Shown here: positions 45,119-53,072 of the stretch, in pieces
How positions within the stretch are numbered: the first letter of the stretch is position 1
Layout: each line of letters starts with the position of its first letter
The notes under the pieces: generated by a model
What the model was told of the DNA's origin: nothing
What the model saw: only the letters and a program-made list of their open reading frames with translations
Databases searched by the model: none
Translations under genes and position numbers: made by a program
Origin: Knoellia sp. S7-12
Lineage (GTDB): Bacteria > Actinomycetota > Actinomycetes > Actinomycetales > Dermatophilaceae
DNA length: 64,000 nucleotides
Assembly (NCBI RefSeq): GCF_040518285.1
Contig: NZ_CP155449.1
Coordinates: 1,860,001 to 1,924,000, forward strand
Reading direction: 5' to 3'

Positions 45119-46207
45119 ATGAGTGGTTCCGCGTCCTTAGAGGAAATCCAAACTAAACCTGTGGCTGCTCCTTTGTTGGCTTCCCAAGTGCAAATGGGAC
45201 GCTTTCGATCGCCAGCCAAAATTGTAAGCATCTTCGACCCCGATGAGTGGGAAGAATTCACGAACGAATGGGTCGCGATACTCCCGGGCTACGCCAAGGT
45301 CGGAAGGATTTCCGGCGCCGGTGATCGCGGAGTCGACGTAGCCGGCTGGTTGTCCGAGAGTGGCTTTGCTGGAGACTGGGATGCGTACCAATGCAAGCAT
45401 TACAACCGAAGCCTCGAGCCAGCGGATGCATACAAAGAAATCTTCAAGTTGTTTCTGGCCGTTCTGGACGGCGTCTGGGCGCTCCCCCAGCGCTACTTCT
45501 TTGTCGCACCGAAGGGTTGCGGCCCCTCGTTGATGCAGTACCTCAACGGCGGGAGGGACCTCCGAGCAGCCTTTCTTGATCGGCTACAGGCGGACATAAA
45601 GACGCAAACCATCACGAGTAGCAGCGAAGACCGCGTCCGAGTAGAGACCTACGCGGCGTCCGTCGATTTCGCGATGTTCCGTGAAATATCCGTTGAGGAC
45701 GCGTTGAGCTCTCATAAGCAAACAGACCGGTACGTCTTGCGCTTTGGTGGCGGCATGCCACCTAAACCCACGCCGGAACCGGTCCCCGAGGCACCCACTA
45801 GCGAAGAGGCCCCATACCTAAGCGCGCTTTGGCCCGTCTACACGGAAAGATACGGGACGGAACTAGACTCGTTTGAGACATGCGTAAAGGACACTCGCGT
45901 ATCAAACCATCTGCTTCGACAACGCGAGGCATTTTATAGTGCCGAGACATTGAAGCGTCACGTCAGGGACCTGCTCCCCCCGGGGGCGTATGACGCCTAC
46001 CAAGAGGATGTGTACGTGGGGGTTGTTGATACTTGTGAGGCAACTTACCCCTCTGGGTACGACAGACTCGGGGCCACCATGGCTCAAGCTGCGCGGATCG
46101 ACATATCTGCAAACGCCCTCGTGCAGAGCAGCGAGATCAAAGACAAACAAGGCGCCTGCCACCAGCTCGCGGGTGACGAGGGCCTGAGGTGGGTAGCGAC
46201 ACCATGA
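45119..46207 (+). CDS. ABC-3C system effector: nuclease-like N-terminus plus CTD
   Basis: About 362 residues from ATG 45119 (AGAGGGG at 45107-45113). Residues about 40-130 look like a Mrr/restriction-endonuclease-type domain: Asp73 in DRGVDVAG and Gln91-Lys93 in DAYQCKHY form the D...QxK active site. Residues about 215-362 match the C-terminal domain of ABC three-component conflict systems: LRQREAFYSAETLKRHVRD, YQEDVYVGVVDTCEATYP and the end KDKQGACHQLAGDEGLRWV. The three genes overlap by 4 bases. Codon use is visibly more A/T-rich than in aroB. The effector is expected to cut nucleic acid when the ATPase senses invasion. Confidence 0.85.
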   Translation: MSGSASLEEIQTKPVAAPLLASQVQMGRFRSPAKIVSIFDPDEWEEFTNEWVAILPGYAKVGRISGAGDRGVDVAGWLSESGFAGDWDAYQCKHYNRSLEPADAYKEIFKLFLAVLDGVWALPQRYFFVAPKGCGPSLMQYLNGGRDLRAAFLDRLQADIKTQTITSSSEDRVRVETYAASVDFAMFREISVEDALSSHKQTDRYVLRFGGGMPPKPTPEPVPEAPTSEEAPYLSALWPVYTERYGTELDSFETCVKDTRVSNHLLRQREAFYSAETLKRHVRDLLPPGAYDAYQEDVYVGVVDTCEATYPSGYDRLGATMAQAARIDISANALVQSSEIKDKQGACHQLAGDEGLRWVATP

Positions 46208-46662
46208 TTCTTCTGAACGGGCCCTTCGAATCGAGCATCCACACCGCTTGCCTGCTTACCTCGGCTTGGCCGGAACCGCTGGACGTTGACAGGCTTGCAT
46301 TGATGGAGCACTTTGTGTTGTTTGGTGGGCCAGACGTAGAAGGTATCCAGCCCCCGATCGGCCAAGCGTCTACAGGCCTCTCCACGAGAAGGAGCAACGT
46401 GAGAAGCGGCCTGCAGGTGCTCTTGCGAGCTGGTCTGGCCGAGACGGAAGACGGGGGCGCAGGATTCAGGGCCACGGAGAGCGCTCCGGCCTTCGTATCA
46501 CTCCTGGAAAGTCCGGCGGCCCTGAAGATGAGGGCTACTTGTCAGCAAGCGGCGAATACGGTTGGGCGAATGAACGACGAAGACCTAGTTGCAGCGTTTG
46601 CGCAGCTTATGCTTGCCGAGCTTCGCCCAGCAGCCACTCATGACGACGGGACGCTCGAGTGA
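46204..46662 (+). CDS. ABC-3C system middle component
   Basis: 152 residues from ATG 46204, which overlaps the effector stop (ATGA); GTG 46189 would lengthen it by 5. Starts LLNGPFESSIHTACLL and shows a helix-turn-helix/winged-helix pattern (LALMEHFVLFG ... NVRSGLQVLLRAGLAE). In this system type a small wHTH middle component links ATPase and effector. Small size, position and overlaps support the call. Confidence 0.82.
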   Translation: MILLNGPFESSIHTACLLTSAWPEPLDVDRLALMEHFVLFGGPDVEGIQPPIGQASTGLSTRRSNVRSGLQVLLRAGLAETEDGGAGFRATESAPAFVSLLESPAALKMRATCQQAANTVGRMNDEDLVAAFAQLMLAELRPAATHDDGTLE

Positions 46663-48515
46663 TCTGGATCAAGTCAATCACTGCGACCGGGGCTGGAGTC
46701 GCGGCGGCATCTTTGGAGTTTGCGCAGGGCCTAACAGTGGTGCACGGTGCATCCGACACCGGAAAGTCATATTTGCTGGACCTAATTGACTTCGTATTTG
46801 GTTCACAGGCGGACATTCGAGTCCTGCCTGAGGCAAAGGAGTTCACGGCGGTCGAGATGGTTTGCCAGGTCTCCGAATCAGAGGGGCTCGAGACATTTCG
46901 GAGGCGCTTCGATAGCAAAACGATTGAGCGTGTCTCGGAAGATTCATCGAGCCGGTCACTCAAGACGAGACATTCCGTGTCTGCATCCGACAATATCTCG
47001 CGTTTGATGCTTGCCGCGATGGGCGCGGACGAGTGGGTAGTGATCAGGAACCAGAACGGCGACACCGACACCGTTAGTTTTCGCGATGTTCTCCACTTGG
47101 TCCTTGGAGATGAGGATGGCGTCCTTGGAAAGGCGCCACCTTTCTCATCTGGTAAGTTTGAAACGGGTACCAAGGAGCGGTCTCTCGTGCGCTGCATCCT
47201 TAACGGTGCGTCCGATCCGGCGCAGGTCAAGGGCGCGAGAATCAAAGAGAAGGCACTGAGTAAAGAGCAGCGAAAGCTTCTGGACCGCCTCATGGGGCGG
47301 CTCCTTGGGGAACTCGAGAACGAGCCTTCCCGCATAGAGGCTGAGGGCATGCGTCAGAAGCTGGCGGCGGCAGTAGAGGAGAGAAGCGCTCACCTGGAAC
47401 CCGCCCTGCAAGAGCTCGACTCGGCTCTCCAATCGCGCTCCGACGTTTCCGCAAGCGGTGCGGCAGCGAGTAGCCGAGCAGCGGAGATCTCTGAGTCCCT
47501 CGCGCGCTTCGAGGTGCTTAACGCTCAGTATCAAAGTGACATGGAGCGGCTCGATGTAGTGGAGGAAGGTGCCCTGATTCTCAATCTCCATGAGACGTCG
47601 ACGTGTGCGCTGTGCGGCCAATCCCTAGACGTGGAGACCGAACCGACTGCGCACGCTGAACACGCAATTCACGCAGATCAAAATGACGGGTCTATAGCGG
47701 ATGCTGTTCGCCGGGAGCGCTTCAGAATCGAGATGCTCACCGACGGTCTACGCTCGACGATGCGCGAACTCGAGGAGGAACTCTCGGCGGCCCAGGGAGC
47801 GGCTCAGGATGCCCAACTTGCCATCCTTGCTGCTACTTCACGTCTTGCCGCCGCTGAAGGGGTGGTAGCCCCCGTCAGAACTGAGATCGCCGAATTGAGC
47901 CAGAAGCTAGCGTCCTTGGACACGACGCTCGCAAAATATGAGCAGCTGGATTCCATCGACGAGTTTCGATCCGAGATCCAGAATATCGAGGGTCAGCAAC
48001 TGCCTAATCTCCAGATGTCCCCGGTGGCCCTATCCGAATACTCCAAGGAGGTTGCCCGGGTGCTAGCGGCGTGGAGCGTCCCGGGGGCAAGTACCGCCCA
48101 CATCGTTCCCGAGACTTTGGAAGCCTCATTGGAGGGCAAGCGACGGTCCGAGCGCGGAAAGGGCGTACGCGCGATCCTTTACGCCGCGCAGGTTGTTGCA
48201 TTCGCGCAACTTTGCATCCGAAAGGGCCTTCCACACCCGGGGTTCGTGGTCCTCGACTCGCCCCTGGTCACATATAAGTCTCCCAAGGTGGAAAAGGGTG
48301 ACACGGAACTCATCGACGATGAAGTTGGTTACGCGTTCTATCGATATTTGGATCAGGAGTTTCTCGGCCAGGCCATCGTTTTCGAGAATGTGGATCCAGG
48401 CCAATCCGTCACCCGAGGGACGACCTACGAGTTCTCGGGCAACGATTCGGGGCGGTGGGGCTTCTATAAGGTTGCCGCTTCGGGGGATGAAAGCCTCGGT
48501 TCTCCGCCGAAATAG
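46659..48515 (+). CDS. ABC-3C system ABC ATPase (DUF3732-like)
   Basis: 618 residues, GTG start overlapping the middle component. SMC/Rad50-like: Walker A GASDTGKS at residues 30-37, a coiled coil on either side of a zinc-hook-like CALC at 316-319, a signature-like RRSERGKGVRAI near 495, and Walker B GFVVLDSPLV with Asp533. The N-terminus FAQGLTVVHGASDTGKS resembles DUF3732 ATPases of ABC-3C systems. It probably senses foreign DNA or replication intermediates and licenses the effector. The CxxC hook suggests dimerisation or a zinc joint. Confidence 0.88.
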   Translation: MIWIKSITATGAGVAAASLEFAQGLTVVHGASDTGKSYLLDLIDFVFGSQADIRVLPEAKEFTAVEMVCQVSESEGLETFRRRFDSKTIERVSEDSSSRSLKTRHSVSASDNISRLMLAAMGADEWVVIRNQNGDTDTVSFRDVLHLVLGDEDGVLGKAPPFSSGKFETGTKERSLVRCILNGASDPAQVKGARIKEKALSKEQRKLLDRLMGRLLGELENEPSRIEAEGMRQKLAAAVEERSAHLEPALQELDSALQSRSDVSASGAAASSRAAEISESLARFEVLNAQYQSDMERLDVVEEGALILNLHETSTCALCGQSLDVETEPTAHAEHAIHADQNDGSIADAVRRERFRIEMLTDGLRSTMRELEEELSAAQGAAQDAQLAILAATSRLAAAEGVVAPVRTEIAELSQKLASLDTTLAKYEQLDSIDEFRSEIQNIEGQQLPNLQMSPVALSEYSKEVARVLAAWSVPGASTAHIVPETLEASLEGKRRSERGKGVRAILYAAQVVAFAQLCIRKGLPHPGFVVLDSPLVTYKSPKVEKGDTELIDDEVGYAFYRYLDQEFLGQAIVFENVDPGQSVTRGTTYEFSGNDSGRWGFYKVAASGDESLGSPPK

Positions 48516-48628
48516 ATTTGGCCGTCATCCTCAGGATGTGGTGGCGCCAGCGCGCAGGTGGGAGCCCTGGTCGAACTTAGTTGCGTCACATCGCGGGGCG
48601 CGCACCACAATCTCGCCGTTCCGGTCCG

Positions 48629-50431
48629 TCAGAGGTCGTCTCGAAGGCCGAGGATCTTGGCGAGAGTGCTGCGGACATCGAACCCTGAATTCAGTTGTAT
48701 TTGCGTGATGCCACCAGCAGAGACCGCACCATGGAACAGGTCCATTACGTCGGCTTCGAACAAAGATCGCGGCCTCGCCAGGCTGAGGGAATGCTGGCGG
48801 AATCGCCGATACTCGCCTGGCGTGCGGAACAAGACGGAGAACCACTCGTCGCCGACCTTCGATATAGAGACATCCCACGACGCCCTGAACGCCGCCATTA
48901 CTGGCCCGGGGTCCAGCAAAGGATGGGGCTGAGTGAAGAGCCTGGGATCATCCGGGTTCTCGTCGAGCGTTCTTGAGCGTTGCCAGTTGATCAGAATGCG
49001 ATCCGTGACATTATTGACGTCTGCGATTCTCGGGGCGTTCATCGCAAGGTACGTAGCCAGCCAAAGTATCGGGACGTCCAGCAAGTTCTTGCGCACTTCG
49101 GAAACTATCTGACGAGCGTCTGATAGAAGTTCTACGCAGTGGTAATCGGCACACGACGCGAATGTCTTCAGGATGCGCCCACTCAGATCGTCGGCCGGCG
49201 GCAGCCAATGTTCCGAAACCAAGGCTTGCGCCTGGACAAACAACTCCCGGTGCTTAGGTTCGCCGTCCAGGTCAAGCGGCGAATACGGTTGGCCGCGCGT
49301 ATAGGTGTTGCTCTCGTAGTCGAACTTGCGCTGGCACAGGTCGATCAGTCGCGATTGCACGCACGGATTCACGAGGAAGGCATCCGCGTCGTACCCCAAA
49401 CGCATGTGCCAGTTCCCGTTGTACTGCGTAAGTTCGTCAGGTGTCTTCGTTCTGATGAGGCGCGCCGCGTACCAGATGTCTTCGCTTGCCTGCCGGAAGA
49501 GCGCGTCGAACCGGGCAGCGCTACCAGGTGGGTCGTCATGGTCCAGCCGGAGTGCCTCCTGGATGTCGTCGATATCGTCCGCCTTCTTCGCCTCCAAGAA
49601 CCGGATGTCAGTCAGGATGTCTGCAATCGCGGGCCGGTCGCCTGGGCTCTGCGCCAGCATGCGTGTCACTACGGGGTCGAGGTAGGACATAAGCGGATGG
49701 GACGCCTCGATGGAACGATAACGAGGGCCGACGGGTAGCTCTCGAGTGAAGCACTCGTGGACGATCATGCCCAGTGCGTAGACATCGGCTTCCGGTCCCA
49801 CGTCGCGGGCGTCTTGCCCCTTCCGTTGTTCTGGAGATCGGTAGTCCCTGTTGCCGACAAGTTCACCCGCGGACGTTAGGGCGGAGTCCGCGAAGTGAGC
49901 TATCCCGAAGTCTGCTAGGGCCGCGAACGCGCCATCGATGAGCACGTTCTCCGGCTTGACGTCGCGGTGCACGACCCCACGCTCATGCGCGAATTGCAGC
50001 GCCGCGCCAATCTGTTGGATGTACGACAGGAGCGTGCTGGCGTCCGTTTCCCCTCGGTCGATGACGCCGCGAAGAGTGTCCGGGTAGAAGGGCATGATGT
50101 AAAAGGGTCGATCCTCGTACTCACCCCTCGCCACGACAGGGACGATGTGGTCGTGACGACAACTCGCTTGAAACAACGCTTCGCGGTTGAACCGCTCGAC
50201 CCTTTTCTCATCGGCGCCGACTCTGAGCAGCTTGACGGCCCAGAGTTTTGCCTGGGCCTCAGAAAGCCACACGTCGCCTGCCCCGCCACCGCCAACGGTC
50301 GTCTGCAGTTCGTAGTCAATGCCTTTGCATGTCAGCCTATGCCCCTTCTTGAGAGACAACGCCCACCTTCCCTCCTGATCGGACTGGCCTCGAGCGAACG
50401 ACGGGGCCAGGCTGACTCTTGTTATGCGCAA
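48629..50431 (-). CDS. Serine/threonine protein kinase with unknown C-terminal half
   Basis: Up to 600 residues (TTG 50431; TTG near 50359 in front of SLKKGH is a plausible later start). Residues 40-300 are a full Hanks-type kinase: Gly loop GGGGAGDVWL, Lys67 in WAVKLL, Glu84, HRDVKPENV (Asp157), DFG (Asp174), SPEQRKG and DVYALG. Residues about 310-600 are helical with Trp/Tyr patches, have no membrane helix and no PASTA or other familiar sensor. Convergent with the ABC ATPase gene 113 bases away. Could be a defence kinase that phosphorylates host targets, or a regulator. Function unknown. Confidence 0.85.
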   Translation of the reverse strand: MRITRVSLAPSFARGQSDQEGRWALSLKKGHRLTCKGIDYELQTTVGGGGAGDVWLSEAQAKLWAVKLLRVGADEKRVERFNREALFQASCRHDHIVPVVARGEYEDRPFYIMPFYPDTLRGVIDRGETDASTLLSYIQQIGAALQFAHERGVVHRDVKPENVLIDGAFAALADFGIAHFADSALTSAGELVGNRDYRSPEQRKGQDARDVGPEADVYALGMIVHECFTRELPVGPRYRSIEASHPLMSYLDPVVTRMLAQSPGDRPAIADILTDIRFLEAKKADDIDDIQEALRLDHDDPPGSAARFDALFRQASEDIWYAARLIRTKTPDELTQYNGNWHMRLGYDADAFLVNPCVQSRLIDLCQRKFDYESNTYTRGQPYSPLDLDGEPKHRELFVQAQALVSEHWLPPADDLSGRILKTFASCADYHCVELLSDARQIVSEVRKNLLDVPILWLATYLAMNAPRIADVNNVTDRILINWQRSRTLDENPDDPRLFTQPHPLLDPGPVMAAFRASWDVSISKVGDEWFSVLFRTPGEYRRFRQHSLSLARPRSLFEADVMDLFHGAVSAGGITQIQLNSGFDVRSTLAKILGLRDDL

Positions 50432-50691
50432 CCGCCCGATTCGACCCAGCCATCATGGACCACGCGCGACACGACGACTGACTGGAGCCGTCGCGAGAGT
50501 GGCAAGCGTCCGCGCCCGTCAACCATGGCTCCGAACTGCTCGATGGCTGTGAGGTCGCTCAGTATGGCGCCCAACTCGCAAAGCATTAGCGCAGCGATGG
50601 CTTAGGCCTTATTAAGGGCCTTGCGTCGCACCTTCGCAAGTGCGGGGCCGGAGGTGCCTCACTCTCCAGCCCACATGACAACCCGCCATGG
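50432..50691. other. Intergenic region between the kinase and the integrase repeat
   Basis: 260 bases, and 389 up to the integrase ATG. It contains an imperfect hairpin around AGGCCTTATTAAGGGCCT (about 50605-50622), with A/T-rich loop. No gene is credible. The right end runs into the repeat that also precedes the second integrase. Confidence 0.5.
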
Positions 50692-50843
50692 GTCACTTCG
50701 CCGCCTGCGGACTCGCTGCTTCGGCGAACGGGGTCTACCGTCGTTGCGGTTCGGGTGCCTGGGCCGCGTTGGCGGCGGGCGTGACCTTGGCCTCTCGCGG
50801 TCGCCGCATGAGGTGACGCCATGTCCGCTCCAACGACTCTGCT
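50692..50843 (+). repeat. Integrase upstream repeat, copy 1
   Basis: 152 bases with about 91% identity (13 differences, one a gap, counted by hand) to 63850-64000. The repeat covers about 129 bases of upstream sequence and the first codons of two integrase genes. It contains CGAAC and GTTCG in inverted order, about 20 bases apart, which could be recombinase-binding half sites. Confidence 0.9.
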
Positions 50844-51735
50844 TCCGTTCCAGCCGTCATCAATGTCGACCGCCCAACTGGCAGCGGTCTCGTTCTTGGC
50901 CCGCTACTCCGGGCGCACCCACACCCTTTACGCGTTCCAGCTGCGGCAGTGGTTCGCCTGGTGTGAAGCGAGCGCCCTGGACCCGTTGGTGGGAATCCAG
51001 CGGGCCCACGTCGAGTTGTACATCCGCAGCCTCGGGGATCGGGGCCTGATGGACTCCTCAGTCGTGACGATGATGCACGGCGTCCGGGGCTTCTTCCGGT
51101 TCGCGCACATCGACGGTCTCATCCCCGCCGACCCGGCCGTCTACGCGAGGCTGCCCAAGGTCCACCGCGACGAATCCCGCACCCAGGGTCTGGACCGACT
51201 GGAGCTGATCCGTTTCCTCCAAGTCGCCCAGACCATCACCGTTCACCACGGCGCCCTGGCATATCTGCTCGGCATCAACGCCCTGCGCGCTTCGGAGGCT
51301 GCCGCGGTGCGGATCGAGGACTACGCCGACACCCTGCGTGGACACCGGGTGCTGCACTTGGTGGGCAAGGGCAACAAGCCCGCCACGATGCCGATTACCG
51401 TTCCTGTGCTGCGGGTCTTGGAGGCATGCCGGGGCGAGCGCACCAGTGGGCCACTGATCCTCCGGCCGCTCACTGGCAAACCGATCGACCGGCGCGACGC
51501 CTACCGGATGGTCGCCCGGATCGCGAAGGCCGCCAGCATCCCGCGTCACATCAGCCCGCACTCGCTGCGGCACGCCGCGATCACCAACGCCCTCGACGCG
51601 GGCGTTCCCCTGCGGGATGCCCAGATCCTGGCCCGGCACGCCGACCCCAGAACCACCGAGCACTACGACAGAGCACGCGGCAACCTCGACCGACACGGCG
51701 TCCATTTCCTGACCGCCTACGTCGCCGGCGTCTGA
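50821..51735 (+). CDS. Tyrosine recombinase (phage-integrase family)
   Basis: 304 residues. The SAM-like N-terminal domain (residues 15-100) is followed by the catalytic domain with Arg156 (ALRASEA), Lys183, His247-Arg250 (HSLRHAA), His273 (ARHADPRTTEHY) and Tyr282. All catalytic residues are present, so it should be active. Size and layout resemble XerC/XerD-type integrases of small mobile elements. It heads the right-hand part of the island, and a second copy begins at 63978 in the same orientation. Confidence 0.95.
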   Translation: MSAPTTLLPFQPSSMSTAQLAAVSFLARYSGRTHTLYAFQLRQWFAWCEASALDPLVGIQRAHVELYIRSLGDRGLMDSSVVTMMHGVRGFFRFAHIDGLIPADPAVYARLPKVHRDESRTQGLDRLELIRFLQVAQTITVHHGALAYLLGINALRASEAAAVRIEDYADTLRGHRVLHLVGKGNKPATMPITVPVLRVLEACRGERTSGPLILRPLTGKPIDRRDAYRMVARIAKAASIPRHISPHSLRHAAITNALDAGVPLRDAQILARHADPRTTEHYDRARGNLDRHGVHFLTAYVAGV

Positions 51736-51767
51736 AGCGAAGGGCTTAGCTGCGGCCGCGTCAACTC

Positions 51768-51782
51768 CGCCCACTATGGGCG
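51768..51782 (+). terminator. Short hairpin after the integrase
   Basis: Six-base perfect stem CGCCCA / TGGGCG with loop CTA, 33 bases after the integrase stop. There is no T-run after it, so it is weak as an intrinsic terminator. It could be a structured element of the recombination locus. Confidence 0.3.
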
Positions 51783-51950
51783 CAGCCCTAGACTCAGATG
51801 CTCTGCCGAGCACGTTGGCTGAAGCGCAGCCAGACGCGGGTTCGAACTGCCTCGAGAGGGCTCTCGTCCAAAGTCCGGTGACCTGAAGGGCTCCCGGGTA
51901 GGCTCGAAGCCACTGCGAATAACAGCACTCTTGCATGCGAGGGGTCACTC

Positions 51951-53072
51951 TTGATTCAGGCGCTTTCAGGCGCGCGCAATCACCTGCGCGGCATCGGGGA
52001 TCGATGGAACCCGAGTGGCTTCTTGTCGAGCGTTGCCTCCGCCGCGCGAGGACGAAGCCAAGACGGCGCCTCGGACGGGGGACTGCTCAGTGTTCGAGGT
52101 TCTTTTCCAACGATCATCGCCGAGGGCCTGGGAATGGTCCCCGCCCCAGCCACGGGTCTCGCGCTTTGGCTGGGTTCCGTTCCGCACCAGTCGCCGGGGC
52201 TATCGGAGTGGTACTTCACCCCTGACACTTCGGAACGAATAGCCTCGATGATGTCGGGCCGATCGCTGCATCTTGGCAGCCCATCGGTGGCGGCGTTGTG
52301 CTCCTCTCGGGCCACACTGGTCGACGCCAGCCCGTGGGTGTCTGAACGCTTTGACCTCCGGGCAGCTCGCTTCATCCAGGCCGATGTCGCGGAGATTCCG
52401 GACTCCCAGCTCTTCGACGCTGCCTGTATCGACCCACCTTGGTACGGAAGGAACATCGAGAATTGGCTGCGGCTGGCGAGCAGCTTAACTAGACCTGGGG
52501 GCGTCATAACACTGGCACTGTTGGGAGAGTTGACGAGGCCGGATGCGGCTAAGGATCGGGTGCGAATCCTTAAGTTGGCGCGTTCTATCGGTGAAACCGA
52601 AATCTACAGAGATGAGGTTACCTATGACATACCCCTTTTCGAGTGGCGCGCTCTAGAAGCAAGTGGCCTTGTTTTGGAGGACGTCTGGCGCAGGGCCGAC
52701 TTAGTGGTGGTGCGAAACGAGCGCCCCGCCGCCCGACCGAAGATGACGGTGGAGCGCCGACCTTGGAGAGAGATACGGATAGGTGATCATACTGCCTCCG
52801 TGAGGAGCGAGGTCTTCGATTCCGAGTTCGCGGGTGAGAGTGCCAGCGCCGCATACGATGCACTTGGCACTCTGGATAGCGTAAGCCAAAGGCATCCGAG
52901 TATTGAAAGAGCACATATTTGGAGCTGCGAGAATAGGCTCATCGTAGTTCATGATGCTGGGTCGGTCATTGGTGCTCTGGAGTGGCTGAGCGAGTCGGCC
53001 GGGACAGCCCGTACCGGGGATGCTCCAGAAATCGCCATGCGGGTATTTCAAGACCTTTTTGGGGGAGACTAG
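51951..53072 (+). CDS. DPPWY methyltransferase-like protein
   Basis: 373 residues from TTG 51951; the 215 bases upstream hold no gene. The core resembles a Rossmann methyltransferase: SLHLGSPSVAALC in place of motif I, TLVDASPWVSERF as motif II, RFIQADVAEIPD with an acidic motif III, and IDPPWYGRNIE (residues 160-170) as motif IV, the DPPW/Y signature of N6-adenine or amino-transfer enzymes. Motif I lacks the usual DxGxG pattern. The order I-IV with no target-recognition domain resembles branched polyamine synthase (DUF43) layouts more than DNA methylases. The N-terminal 85 residues and C-terminal 110 are unrecognised. It abuts the phosphoesterase gene with zero gap. Confidence 0.72.
   Translation: MIQALSGARNHLRGIGDRWNPSGFLSSVASAARGRSQDGASDGGLLSVRGSFPTIIAEGLGMVPAPATGLALWLGSVPHQSPGLSEWYFTPDTSERIASMMSGRSLHLGSPSVAALCSSRATLVDASPWVSERFDLRAARFIQADVAEIPDSQLFDAACIDPPWYGRNIENWLRLASSLTRPGGVITLALLGELTRPDAAKDRVRILKLARSIGETEIYRDEVTYDIPLFEWRALEASGLVLEDVWRRADLVVVRNERPAARPKMTVERRPWREIRIGDHTASVRSEVFDSEFAGESASAAYDALGTLDSVSQRHPSIERAHIWSCENRLIVVHDAGSVIGALEWLSESAGTARTGDAPEIAMRVFQDLFGGD

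Noticed and set aside
43910..51950. A tRNA as the integration site of the island
   Set aside because: No tRNA-like T-loop and acceptor stem were found near aroB or the integrase.
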